Under the pieces are notes generated by a model, which ran no database searches, had not been told where the DNA came from, and saw nothing but the letters and a program-made list of their open reading frames with translations. The translations under genes and the position numbers were made by a program. A stretch of DNA of 64,000 nt from Apibacter raozihei (lineage in GTDB: Bacteria > Bacteroidota > Bacteroidia > Flavobacteriales > Weeksellaceae): NCBI RefSeq assembly GCF_004014855.1, contig NZ_CP034930.1, positions 1,426,001 through 1,490,000 on the forward strand, written 5' to 3'. Position 1 is the stretch's first letter, and each line of letters starts with the position of its first letter. Positions 1-7,910 of this stretch are shown in pieces.

Positions 1-62
1 AATATATTTTTATTTATATCATTTGTAATGGATTAGCTATTGTTGTTGGTAATTGTGCGGAT

Positions 63-2294
63 TTATGAAATTTTCTTTACACAAAGTCTGAAAATAAATA
101 TAACCCCACTGAATATACCCACAGCAAATATAGTATCACCCACTGAGCGTAACCATTTTAAAAGAATCATTTCCGGTTTTTGCATCAATTCTGAAGAGCG
201 GGCATACCACATCCCTTTATCAATACTTTCTATAGCTTGCCAAATCCCTATAGGAAGCAAACTCAATATTCCCATTAGTAATAATCCTATATTCAGACTC
301 CAAAAACATAACTTAAGAAGTGTATCGTTCCATTTAACATTTCTATACATACTTCTTAATACAAATAATATAAATCCTATGCCCAACATGCCATAAACTC
401 CGAATAATGCAGTATGAGCATGTAAAGCCGTTGTGTTTAAGCCTTGTAAGTAATATAATGCTATTGGAGGATTAATCAAAAAACCAAAAACACCGGCTCC
501 TAAAAAATTCCAGAAAGCTACGGAAACCATAAAATAAATAGGCCATTTATAATCTTTCATCCATTCATTTACCTGTGAGGCTTTATAATTTTCAAAGGCC
601 TCAAATCCTATTAAAGTCAGTGGCACCACTTCTAAAGCACTAAAGCATGCACCTAGAGCCATTACCGCTGGTGTTGTTCCGGTGAAATATAAATGATGGA
701 ATGTTCCTATAATTCCGCCGGAGAGAAAGATGATGGTAGAAAACAGTACATTAATGGTGGCTGTTTTTTCTTTTAAAAGTCCCATCCGAACAAATAAAAA
801 GGCAATAACAACGGTGGCAAAGACTTCAAAAAATCCTTCAACCCATAAGTGAACAACCCACCACCTCCAGTATTCAGAAATACTCAAATGTGTGTGCTGT
901 CCCCACATCAGTCCTGCAGCATAAAACAGTGCAATTGAAATGCATGATATTAGAAATAAAAGTAGCAGGCTTCTTTTTTTTGGATTTTCTTTAAGTACAG
1001 GTATGATAGGACGAGTCATAAGTATCAGCCAAATAAGTAATCCGATAAATAGAAATAATTGCCAGAATCTACCTAAGTCAACATATTCAAATCCTTGATG
1101 TCCCAGCCAAAAGTTAGTGTTTGGATTTAATTTTTGCATAATGGCCAGCCATTGTCCAGTCATTGAGCCAAATACTATGATAAGTAAGGCGTAGAAAAGA
1201 AAATCTACTCCCAGACTTTGAAATTTCGGATCTTTACCTGATAGAGCCGGTGCCATATACAAACCTGTTGCCAGCCATGCAGTAGCTATCCAAAAAATAG
1301 CCAATTGTGTATGCCAGGTACGTGTAACAGAGTAAGGGAGAATTTTGTTTAAAGGAATGCCGTATAATCCTGATCCTTCTACACCGTAATGCGCTGTTAT
1401 AATTCCGAGCATTACCTGTAATATCATAAGAAGTCCTACAACAACTACATATTTTTTTATGCGCTTCATAGATGGAGTTGTTTTTTCTTGAATTAAAGGA
1501 TCATTAAGTAACGAAATAAAACTATCCTCTTTGGATTGAGCATGGTAAAAAGCTAAAATACCAATGCACAAAATTAATAATATGATACTTACTCCAGACC
1601 AGATTAAAATATCTGCAGTGGCATTATTACCAACTAATTCATCGTAAGGCCAATTATGAGTATATGATATATCGGTGCCAGGTCTCTCCGTAACAGTGGC
1701 CCAGGTGGCCCAAAAAAAGAAAGCATTCATTTGTCTCATTTTTTCCGGATCTTTAATAGTGTTTTCCGGAATAGCATAATGGTCCCTAAGCTGAGAATAT
1801 TCAGGATTATCCATAAATAATCCCTGATAATAGTCACATAAATTTTTTATTGCTCTTGCCCTGTTATCTGAAACAATGATATTTCCGTTTTCCTTGCTAT
1901 ACGTATTAGCCCGTAATTCTTTTTGAAGTCTGTTTTTTAATAGACTTTTTTTGTCAGAATCTAGTTTATCATAGGGAATAAAATATATTTTTTCCGAATA
2001 TTCAGCTAATAATAATGTAGCTTCTTTATGCAACCAGTCTGCTGTCCAGTCTGGAGCTTGATAAGCCCCATGTCCCCAAATTGAGCCTATTTCCTGCCCA
2101 CCCATGCTTTGCCAGATATTTTTACCGTCCAATATATCTTTTTTTGTAAATATCAGATCACCGTTAGTTGTTATAATTTTTTCAGGAATAGGAGGGGATT
2201 GCTGATAAATTTGAATTCCGTAATATCCTAAAGTTAAAAATGAAGCAAATAGGACAAGTGCCAGTGCTAACCACAATTTTTTTTCTTTTTTCAT
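63..2294 (-). CDS. norB: Quinol-dependent nitric oxide reductase (qNor)
   Basis: Single-subunit respiratory NO reductase (also called NorZ) that reduces 2 NO to N2O in the cytoplasmic membrane with quinol as donor. The 743-residue length is that of qNor rather than of cytochrome-c-dependent NorB (about 450). The N-terminus has one membrane segment and then the periplasmic extension typical of qNor (DGKNIWQSMGGQEIGSIWGH). The rest is a heme-copper-oxidase-like membrane core, with candidate heme/iron His ligands in RTWHTQLAIFW, VVHLWVEGFFEVFA and GTFHHLYFTG. No norC, norQ or norD lies nearby, as expected for qNor. It is divergent from sstT, and the shared 153-bp intergenic region holds two related inverted repeats, so dedicated NO or redox control is likely. 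Start ATG at 2294. Function is confident; whether it serves detoxification or respiration is not shown. Confidence 0.95.
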   Translation of the reverse strand: MKKEKKLWLALALVLFASFLTLGYYGIQIYQQSPPIPEKIITTNGDLIFTKKDILDGKNIWQSMGGQEIGSIWGHGAYQAPDWTADWLHKEATLLLAEYSEKIYFIPYDKLDSDKKSLLKNRLQKELRANTYSKENGNIIVSDNRARAIKNLCDYYQGLFMDNPEYSQLRDHYAIPENTIKDPEKMRQMNAFFFWATWATVTERPGTDISYTHNWPYDELVGNNATADILIWSGVSIILLILCIGILAFYHAQSKEDSFISLLNDPLIQEKTTPSMKRIKKYVVVVGLLMILQVMLGIITAHYGVEGSGLYGIPLNKILPYSVTRTWHTQLAIFWIATAWLATGLYMAPALSGKDPKFQSLGVDFLFYALLIIVFGSMTGQWLAIMQKLNPNTNFWLGHQGFEYVDLGRFWQLFLFIGLLIWLILMTRPIIPVLKENPKKRSLLLLFLISCISIALFYAAGLMWGQHTHLSISEYWRWWVVHLWVEGFFEVFATVVIAFLFVRMGLLKEKTATINVLFSTIIFLSGGIIGTFHHLYFTGTTPAVMALGACFSALEVVPLTLIGFEAFENYKASQVNEWMKDYKWPIYFMVSVAFWNFLGAGVFGFLINPPIALYYLQGLNTTALHAHTALFGVYGMLGIGFILFVLRSMYRNVKWNDTLLKLCFWSLNIGLLLMGILSLLPIGIWQAIESIDKGMWYARSSELMQKPEMILLKWLRSVGDTIFAVGIFSGVIFIFRLCVKKIS

Positions 2295-2308
2295 AGTATA
2301 AAAATTTT

Positions 2309-2332
2309 ATAAAGGACAATACTATCCTTTAT
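2309..2332. promoter_or_regulatory. Inverted repeat, candidate operator 1 of norB
   Basis: Perfect 8-bp arms ATAAAGGA and TCCTTTAT around an 8-bp spacer CAATACTA. It lies 15 bp upstream of the norB start codon and just downstream of the predicted transcription start. Arm sequence, spacer length and spacer pattern match the second repeat at 2353-2388. The two centres are exactly 50 bp apart. The regulator is not identifiable from sequence; a repressor site is the natural reading of a repeat in this position. Confidence 0.6.
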
Positions 2333-2339
2333 TATTCAG

Positions 2340-2370
2340 CAAAAATAAGATTAAAATAATAAAAGACAAA
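2340..2370 (-). promoter_or_regulatory. Predicted norB promoter
   Basis: On the minus strand a TTTG (2370-2367) is followed after 19 bp by TATTTTTG (2347-2340). This fits the Bacteroidota -33 TTG / -7 TAnnTTTG consensus. The expected start site is near 2334, so one inverted repeat covers the -33 element and the other covers the first transcribed bases. Confidence 0.5.
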
Positions 2371-2388
2371 TATATCTTTTATTATTTT
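2353..2388. promoter_or_regulatory. Inverted repeat, candidate operator 2 of norB/sstT
   Basis: Perfect 14-bp arms (AAAATAATAAAAGA and its complement) around the spacer CAAATATA. The core AAAAGA-N8-TCTTTT is the same design as the repeat at 2309-2332. On the minus strand the spacer reads TATATTTG, so it either supplies the -33 TTTG of the norB promoter or is itself a -7 box. The repeat also lies 60 bp upstream of sstT and could affect both genes. Confidence 0.6.
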
Positions 2389-2422
2389 GGAGAAAGATTT
2401 TTTATTTTGTTTATAATAGCCG

Positions 2423-2430
2423 TATTTTTG
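2423..2430 (+). promoter_or_regulatory. Predicted -7 element of sstT
   Basis: TATTTTTG matches TAnnTTTG exactly, 17 bp before the ATG of sstT. No well-placed -33 TTG is visible. Confidence 0.35.
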
Positions 2431-2447
2431 AGCTATGTTTTATTAAT

Positions 2448-3653
2448 ATGAGTATAAAAAAAAATATTTTACAGGGTAATTTGGTTTTACAGATTATAAT
2501 AGGTTTATTATTTGGAATCTTACTTGCAGTACTTGTTCCTCCCTTGGCAAGATCAACTATGATTTTGGGTGAATTGTTTCTTACTTCTTTAAAATCAGCT
2601 GCTCCGGTACTGGTTTTTGTTTTAGTAATGTCTGCAATAGCAAATCATAAAAAAGGGCAGAGAACTAATATGAGTTCAGTTATTGTACTTTATTTGTTAG
2701 GGACTTTTCTGGCTGGTTTGTGTGCGGTTATAGCGAGTTTTTTATTTCCGGTTACCCTGAGTTTATTACAAAGAGAATCAATAGAATTAGCTCCTCCTAC
2801 AAGTATTTTAGAAGTAATGAAAAATTTGTTATTAAATTTTGTAGATAATCCGGTTAAAGCTTTAATTAATGGTAATTTTATAGGCATATTAGCTTGGGCT
2901 ATCGGGTTAGGTATAGCTTTGAGACATGCTTCTGAACAAACTAAGGTAATGATTACAGACTTGTCGAACGGGGTAACCTATATTGTGAAAATTATTATTC
3001 GTTTCGCTCCTTTGGGTATATTTGGCCTGGTTGCCTCTACTTTAGCAGAAACAGGCTTAGATGTTTTGTGGGATTACTTACGCCTATTGGGTTTACTTCT
3101 AGGAACTATGCTTTTTGTTGCTTTGATTATAAATCCGCTTATTGTCTTCTGGAAAATAAAAAGGAATCCGTATCCGTTAGTATTTACCTGTTTGAAAGAA
3201 AGTGGTGTAACCGCTTTTTTTACGCGTAGTTCCGCTGCTAATATTCCGGTAAATTTAGAACTTTGTAAAAAATTGAAATTACATGAAGATACTTATTCAA
3301 TTTCTATTCCTTTAGGAGCTACTATTAACATGGCTGGCGCGGCAGTAACTATTTCCGTACTTACATTGGCCGCTGTACATACATTAGGTATTAAGGTAGA
3401 TATATTTACTGCTTTATTGCTAAGTTTAGTGTCTGCTCTATGTGCCTGTGGAGCTTCTGGAGTTGCCGGTGGTTCATTATTGTTAATACCTTTGGCTTGC
3501 AGCTTGTTTGATATACCTCAAGATGTAGCGTGGTCAGTGGTAGGAGTAGGAATGACAATTGGAGTTGTTCAGGATTCAGCAGAAACGGCTTTAAATTCTT
3601 CAACAGATGTTTTATTTACTGCTGCTGCTTGTATGGCAGATGAACCAAAATAA
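2448..3653 (+). CDS. sstT: Serine/threonine:sodium symporter SstT
   Basis: Secondary transporter of the dicarboxylate/amino acid:cation symporter family that imports serine and threonine with Na+. The 401-residue length and the N-terminus (an INxxLxxxNLVxQIxxGLxxGI-like segment) match SstT. Eight or so hydrophobic segments are present, with the family's serine-rich and glycine-rich re-entrant regions ([14 protein letters not shown] around residue 258 and [13 protein letters not shown] around 285). It is monocistronic: an upstream promoter is shared with divergent norB and a strong palindromic terminator follows the stop directly. Imported serine and threonine could feed pyruvate. Start chosen at the first ATG, which gives the usual family length. 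Confidence 0.93.
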   Translation: MSIKKNILQGNLVLQIIIGLLFGILLAVLVPPLARSTMILGELFLTSLKSAAPVLVFVLVMSAIANHKKGQRTNMSSVIVLYLLGTFLAGLCAVIASFLFPVTLSLLQRESIELAPPTSILEVMKNLLLNFVDNPVKALINGNFIGILAWAIGLGIALRHASEQTKVMITDLSNGVTYIVKIIIRFAPLGIFGLVASTLAETGLDVLWDYLRLLGLLLGTMLFVALIINPLIVFWKIKRNPYPLVFTCLKESGVTAFFTRSSAANIPVNLELCKKLKLHEDTYSISIPLGATINMAGAAVTISVLTLAAVHTLGIKVDIFTALLLSLVSALCACGASGVAGGSLLLIPLACSLFDIPQDVAWSVVGVGMTIGVVQDSAETALNSSTDVLFTAAACMADEPK

Positions 3654-3660
3654 AAATATA

Positions 3661-3694
3661 TAAATCTCAAAAGCTTTAAAGCTTTTGAGATTTA
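3661..3694. terminator. Bidirectional terminator between sstT and the SDR pair
   Basis: A 34-bp perfect palindrome (TAAATCTCAAAAGCTTT and its complement) between convergent genes. It is followed by AT-rich sequence on both strands. Confidence 0.8.
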
Positions 3695-3705
3695 TGTAAA
3701 AAAAG

Positions 3706-4470
3706 TTATTTGTCCTCACATGTTTTACCTCCATCAATAATGAATTCTGCACCTGTACAGTAGCTGGATTCATCCGAAGCAAGAAAGACCATCAGAGAAC
3801 TTACTTCTTCCGGTTTCCCCATTCGGTGTAACGGGATTCCTTTGAGCTGATCTTTCCAGATTTCAGGATTTTTTTCTATTGAAGCTTTAATCATAGATGT
3901 TTCGATCATCCCAGGGTGAACGGAGTTGACACGGATATTTTCCTCGCCTAATTCAATGGCCGCTGTTTTTGTCATGCCTCTGATAGCAAATTTTGAAGCA
4001 TTATAGGCATAGTGTCCAAACATCCCCAAAAGTCCGCCAACCGAAGATACATTTATGATAGATCCTCCTCCGGCTTTGCGGAGTGAAGGCAGGACTGCCT
4101 GCATTCCAAACAAGGTTCCAAACTGGTTTATTTCAATAATTTTTTTGTAACCCTCAAACTCTGTATTTTCTAGGGTTAATGTACCTCCGTTAGGAATTGC
4201 TACACCTGCATTATTAATAAGTATAGATACAGGACCGAATTTTTCTTCCGTCATATCTACCACTTTTTTCCAATCTTTAGGATTACTTACGTCGTGAGGA
4301 ATAAATAATGCATTTTTACCCAATTTTTTGACAACCTGTTCGCCTTTTTCTTTATTAGTATCTGTAAAAACTACTTTAGCTCCTTCTTCTATAAATCTTA
4401 TACCATGTTGTGCTCCCATACCTGAAGCCGCACCAGTAATTATTGCTGTTTTATTTGCTAATTTTTTCAT
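3706..4470 (-). CDS. Short-chain dehydrogenase/reductase (SDR), copy A
   Basis: Classical NAD(P)-dependent SDR of 254 residues. The Rossmann glycine motif TGAASGMG is at residues 12-19, NNAG at 86-89, a catalytic-serine region VSS near 142, YxxxK at Tyr156/Lys160, and the HPG segment common to the family follows. Asp near 37 in the second strand (FTDTNK) suggests a preference for NAD(H). The C-terminus ends IIDGGKTCEDK, lacking the YTAQ tail of some family members. It lies 6 bp downstream of a paralogue (4477-5214) with an almost identical first 20 residues, so the two form an operon by tandem duplication. The substrate cannot be assigned; 3-oxoacyl-ACP reductase-like or sugar/steroid dehydrogenase are the usual labels for such proteins. 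Confidence 0.85.
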   Translation of the reverse strand: MKKLANKTAIITGAASGMGAQHGIRFIEEGAKVVFTDTNKEKGEQVVKKLGKNALFIPHDVSNPKDWKKVVDMTEEKFGPVSILINNAGVAIPNGGTLTLENTEFEGYKKIIEINQFGTLFGMQAVLPSLRKAGGGSIINVSSVGGLLGMFGHYAYNASKFAIRGMTKTAAIELGEENIRVNSVHPGMIETSMIKASIEKNPEIWKDQLKGIPLHRMGKPEEVSSLMVFLASDESSYCTGAEFIIDGGKTCEDK

Positions 4471-4476
4471 TAGAGA

Positions 4477-5214
4477 TTATATTGCTGTATATCCACCATC
4501 TATTAATAATTCTGTTCCGGAAATAAAAGAAGAATCCTCACTGGCAAGGAATAAGACTGCCTTAGCAACTTCTTCAGGCCGACCTAATCTTCCCATAGGA
4601 TGTAGCTGTATCAGTTCATCTTTATTAGCTCCATAAATTAAAGGGGTGTCAATATAGCCTGGAGCTACTGCATTCACTCTTATACCCTGGCGGGCATAAG
4701 TAGCGCCTAAGGTTTGGGTAAGAAGTTTTACCCCACCTTTAGCAGAAGCGTATGCAGTAACTCCCTTTTTTCCTACAAAGCTGTGAATAGAACCTGCATT
4801 TACAATAGTACCTCCGGTGCCTTGTTTTAGCATTTGGATAATAGCATATTTATCAGATAAGAAAACACCGTTAAGATTAATATCGATTGTTCGCTTCCAT
4901 TTATCATAATCCAGCGTATCAATATCTCCATCATTAGCTATACCTGCATTAGCATATAATATATCCAATTGACCAAATCTATCGACGGTCTTAGCAAACA
5001 TCTCCTTAATCTGATCTTCATGAGTCACATCCACTTTAATAAACAAAGTCTGATAACCTTGATCGTTAAGTTCTTTTTCCAATTGTTTTCCAGATTCAGA
5101 AAAATCTGCTATAACCACATTCGCTCCTTCTTTTACAAATAACTCAACAGTTGCTTTACCAATACCACTGGCACCTCCTGTAATAACAGCTGTTTTATTT
5201 ACTAATTTTTTCAT
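4477..5214 (-). CDS. Short-chain dehydrogenase/reductase (SDR), copy B
   Basis: Classical SDR of 245 residues and the first gene of a two-gene operon. Motifs: TGGASGIG at residues 12-19, a variant ANAG near 88-91 in place of NNAG, Ser142, and YxxxK at Tyr155/Lys159. AD at 36-37 in the cofactor-specificity strand suggests NAD(H). It shares the MKKLxNKTAxITGxASG start with its downstream neighbour but is clearly divergent over the rest, so the duplication is old. A 20-bp palindrome 58 bp upstream may be its operator. Exact substrate unknown. Confidence 0.85.
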   Translation of the reverse strand: MKKLVNKTAVITGGASGIGKATVELFVKEGANVVIADFSESGKQLEKELNDQGYQTLFIKVDVTHEDQIKEMFAKTVDRFGQLDILYANAGIANDGDIDTLDYDKWKRTIDINLNGVFLSDKYAIIQMLKQGTGGTIVNAGSIHSFVGKKGVTAYASAKGGVKLLTQTLGATYARQGIRVNAVAPGYIDTPLIYGANKDELIQLHPMGRLGRPEEVAKAVLFLASEDSSFISGTELLIDGGYTAI

Positions 5215-5271
5215 CTATTTACTAATTTTTAAGTTTTCAATTTGAATGTCCGGTAAGAGCAGTTGAAATGC

Positions 5272-5291
5272 TCTCATATTTAAATATGAGA
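5272..5291. promoter_or_regulatory. 20-bp palindrome upstream of the SDR operon
   Basis: Perfect palindrome with half-site TCTCATATTT, without a spacer. Its nearer end is 58 bp before the ATG of the SDR operon, and nothing else in this intergenic stretch explains it. A dimeric regulator site is likely; the regulator is unknown. Confidence 0.4.
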
Positions 5292-5472
5292 TCAAATAGT
5301 AGAAAAAAGTTATTTGATAATAAAGTAAATTAAATGTTAATAAGCGCTATTATTATAAGTGCAAATATTATACCGATAATTTTTTTGAAATAAGTAATAA
5401 TTAGGAGATTTAAAAATAATAGGAGTAAGATAAGTTAACTTATTGTATAAAATTTATTATAGAGAGGTAAAT

Positions 5473-6531
5473 TTATTTTTTCTCAAAAACTTCTTGTAAA
5501 CCATAATAAGCCGGTTTTTTCTGATAGTCTTTATCATATAAGAGAGGCCATTCGGGAAGTTGGGTTAACCAGGAATGAGCGTCACTAACTCCCCATATGG
5601 TTATTCCATATTGTAACTTTTCAGGAACTAAATCTTTAAAAATCTTGGCTATCATTTTATATTGTTTTTTTTGTTCCATTGCTAGTTCCTCTGAGAACTC
5701 GTGTACAGGATTTGCATTGGTACCTAAACGAATATCCAGCTCGGATATATGAATAAGTATATTATATTTAGTAAAGTATGTAAAGGCCTTAGTCAGGTAA
5801 TCTTCATTTAGCTTTATTCGGGTGTGCATTTGTAAACCGATACCATGTATAGCTATTTTTTTAGATTGTAAAAGTTCTATCATTTTTCCTATAGCAATAC
5901 TTTTTTTATATAAATAATCAGTTCCAAAATCGTTGTAAAATAACAAAGCATTGGGATCTGCCTCATGAGCAAACCTAAAAGCAAATTCTATATATTCCGG
6001 TCCGATCTTCTGATGCCAAATAGTAGGTCTGTAGGAACCATCCTCTAAAAAGGCTTCATTAACTACATCCCAAGAAGTAATTTTGCCTTTATATCTTCCT
6101 ACTACTGTGTGTATATAATTTTTCATTAATTCAATCCATGCATTGCGGTCTCCAGTAAAATTATTAACCCAGTCCGGTGTGCTCGTATGCCAAATAAGAG
6201 TATGACCATGAATGCGTTTATTATGATTTGTAGCAAATTCAACAAAGTCATCAGCTTCTTTCCAATAATATTTGTCTTTAGACGGAAGTAAAGTCCGCAT
6301 TTTCATTCCATATTCAGGAGTAAGTGTAGAGGCTTCTTCAATTAATATTTTACGAAATTTGGAATCTTGATTGAGTAGTGTGGAATTTACAGTAAATCCA
6401 ACAGGAAAGGGAGCTTCCTTTAAGGTGAATTCTTTAACAGTTGGGGGAATCACAGTATCTTCACTACTGTCGGATCTGCATGATGTTAGGATTGTTATGG
6501 ATAATAAAAAGAAGAATAAGATTTTTTTCAT
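5473..6531 (-). CDS. GH10 endo-1,4-beta-xylanase, predicted lipoprotein
   Basis: Glycoside hydrolase family 10 enzyme that would cleave beta-1,4-xylan with retention. The 352 residues begin with a lipoprotein signal ending ILTSC (Cys18), so the enzyme should sit on an envelope membrane, probably the cell surface. The catalytic domain covers about residues 45-350. The acid/base Glu159 lies in WDVVNEAF and the nucleophile Glu264 in HISELDIRL. IHGHTLIWHT (about 107-116) is the usual subsite -1 histidine strand. No carbohydrate-binding module is attached. The gene stands alone, without SusC/D, xylosidase or other glycan genes nearby, which is unusual for Bacteroidota glycan use. Family assignment is firm; the exact polymer is inferred. 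Confidence 0.92.
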   Translation of the reverse strand: MKKILFFFLLSITILTSCRSDSSEDTVIPPTVKEFTLKEAPFPVGFTVNSTLLNQDSKFRKILIEEASTLTPEYGMKMRTLLPSKDKYYWKEADDFVEFATNHNKRIHGHTLIWHTSTPDWVNNFTGDRNAWIELMKNYIHTVVGRYKGKITSWDVVNEAFLEDGSYRPTIWHQKIGPEYIEFAFRFAHEADPNALLFYNDFGTDYLYKKSIAIGKMIELLQSKKIAIHGIGLQMHTRIKLNEDYLTKAFTYFTKYNILIHISELDIRLGTNANPVHEFSEELAMEQKKQYKMIAKIFKDLVPEKLQYGITIWGVSDAHSWLTQLPEWPLLYDKDYQKKPAYYGLQEVFEKK

Positions 6532-6559
6532 TCTTAACTCTAATTTTAAATTAAGGAAA

Positions 6560-6567
6560 CAAAGATA
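6560..6567 (-). promoter_or_regulatory. Predicted -7 element of the GH10 gene
   Basis: Minus-strand TATCTTTG matches TAnnTTTG exactly, 28 bp before the xylanase ATG. No convincing -33 element is seen at 19-21 bp. Confidence 0.4.
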
Positions 6568-6725
6568 ATATATTATAGTATCGAAAAAAACGCAATCTTT
6601 ACAATAAAGGTTTTTTTTATGATTGATTATATATAAAATATAGTTTTTATTGTCTTAGTATTAATTTAATTAAGAGTTAATATGTATTTATTAATATTTT
6701 TATAGTAGGACTTTATGATAATATG

Positions 6726-6775
6726 TCTAAAATAAAAAAAAGTTTAGGATGTCCTAAACTTTTTTTTATTTTAGA
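6726..6775. terminator. Terminator of the BON/SH3 operon
   Basis: A perfect 24-bp inverted repeat with a 2-bp loop. The GC-containing core is GTTTAGGA/TCCTAAAC, flanked by A8 and T8. It lies directly after the stop codon of the minus-strand SH3-domain gene and should stop transcription in either direction. Confidence 0.85.
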
Positions 6776-6787
6776 TGATGATTTGCT

Positions 6788-7207
6788 TTAAATTGCGGTT
6801 AAATATTCTGTATTGCAATATCCTTCTACACCTTCTGCAGAACGTATTAAATACCAATCATCGTTATATTTACTTAAAAAAGTAACAGTAGACTGGTGAG
6901 CAGCTTTTCCAATGATTTCTTGATCGGTACCCGGTCCTTTTCTTATATTCAGATTAGAGCTTTGGGTAGTGACTTTATATTCAGAAGAGGGAGCATCAGG
7001 GGATACGTTAACATCAAGAATCAAATCACCGGATTTAAAATCAGGATCAATTGAATTGTACGTTGACCATAGCTGATCTTTTACTTCTCCGTTAGGAGCT
7101 TCTCCCTGTATATATAGAACATCATTTTGTTCCCTTACGGATAAGTTGCTTACACCTAAACTGTTTGCTTTTGTTATTAATTCTGAGTATTTATCTTGTA
7201 ATGCCAT
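6788..7207 (-). CDS. BON-like/SH3b-domain protein
   Basis: A 139-residue protein without a signal peptide. Residues 1-70 look like a divergent BON-type alpha/beta module (VREQNDVLYIQGEAP). Residues 75-139 are a bacterial SH3 domain (LNIRKGPGTDQEIIGKA, then FLSKYNDDWYLIRS and GYCNTEYL). SH3b domains usually bind cell-wall peptides. The gene starts 6 bp after the stop of a two-BON lipoprotein gene and a terminator follows, so the pair is an operon. The lack of an export signal next to a lipoprotein partner is odd. Start at ATG 7207 chosen because of the tight spacing. Precise role unknown. Confidence 0.75.
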   Translation of the reverse strand: MALQDKYSELITKANSLGVSNLSVREQNDVLYIQGEAPNGEVKDQLWSTYNSIDPDFKSGDLILDVNVSPDAPSSEYKVTTQSSNLNIRKGPGTDQEIIGKAAHQSTVTFLSKYNDDWYLIRSAEGVEGYCNTEYLTAI

Positions 7208-7213
7208 CTCTGT

Positions 7214-7681
7214 TTATTTTAATGTTAATTTTTGTTCTACTTTTTTAGGTTGTAACATAGTAACGGCCTGCATTAATTTAGGTAAATCCACACGTTGCAA
7301 TTCTCCATTCAGAGTAACAACACCATCTTTTACATCAGCAGTTACACCTGCATAATTTTTTAGAACTGTATTAATTTTAGCTTTTAGCTCTTCGTCTGCG
7401 GAAACTACTACTGCTTTAACTGTAGCTTTATTTTCAACAGTTTTAATACCCGGAATAGCTTTCAGAGCATTTTCTGCAGATTGTTGAGCAATGTCGTCAT
7501 TAAACTCACCGGTAAGAGTGGCTACACCTTTTTTAACATCAATAGTTACTCCTTCTGGTAAAACAGCTTGAGCCTGAGTAGTTAATTCCGAATCCTTAGG
7601 GCCGGATTTACATGACGTTACTGCTACAGTTAATGATCCCATAATAGCGAATGCTACTAAAAACTTGCTTAATTGTTTCAT
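7214..7681 (-). CDS. Two-BON-domain envelope lipoprotein
   Basis: A 155-residue protein whose N-terminus is a signal peptide ending VTSC (Cys24), so a lipoprotein is likely. Two BON domains follow (about residues 32-90 and 95-150). Each has the VxxGVVTLxGE strand pattern, seen here as VKKGVATLTGEF and VKDGVVTLNGEL. BON domains are found in OsmY-type periplasmic proteins and are thought to bind phospholipid. It is the first gene of an operon with the SH3b protein, and an envelope-stress role is plausible but inferred. No exact -7 box is seen just upstream; a variant with a 3-bp spacer occurs near 7733. Confidence 0.85.
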   Translation of the reverse strand: MKQLSKFLVAFAIMGSLTVAVTSCKSGPKDSELTTQAQAVLPEGVTIDVKKGVATLTGEFNDDIAQQSAENALKAIPGIKTVENKATVKAVVVSADEELKAKINTVLKNYAGVTADVKDGVVTLNGELQRVDLPKLMQAVTMLQPKKVEQKLTLK

Positions 7682-7862
7682 AATTTAATTTATTTGGTTT
7701 TTAAAAATATTAAACTAACAGCTTAAGATAAAACAAAAACTATTCCATTATTTTTTATTTTAAATAGATTTTTAAGCAAAAAGATATCGCTTACTTATTA
7801 ATATCATCAATAATAATAAAAAAAAATATAAGAAAAAGAGCTGAGTTATGGTTCAATTAAAA

Positions 7863-7893
7863 ATAATAGATGAGAATTATTGATTTACTTTGT
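7863..7893 (+). promoter_or_regulatory. LysR-gene promoter with a possible operator
   Basis: An inverted repeat AATAAT-N8-ATTATT (7863-7882) contains a T-N11-A arrangement as in LysR-type sites. It is followed by TTACTTTG (7886-7893), a near match to the -7 consensus, 17 bp before the ATG. Autoregulation is inferred. Confidence 0.35.
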
Positions 7894-7910
7894 ATAAAAT
7901 TTATTGAATT

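Noticed and set aside
40-396. Plus-strand open frame over the norB 3' end
   Set aside because: It is antisense to a conserved membrane domain of NO reductase and has no ribosome-binding context or family resemblance.
3706-5214. Recent tandem duplication of SDR genes
   Set aside because: Only the cofactor-binding N-termini are nearly identical. The rest is strongly diverged, including NNAG versus ANAG, so the copies are old paralogues.
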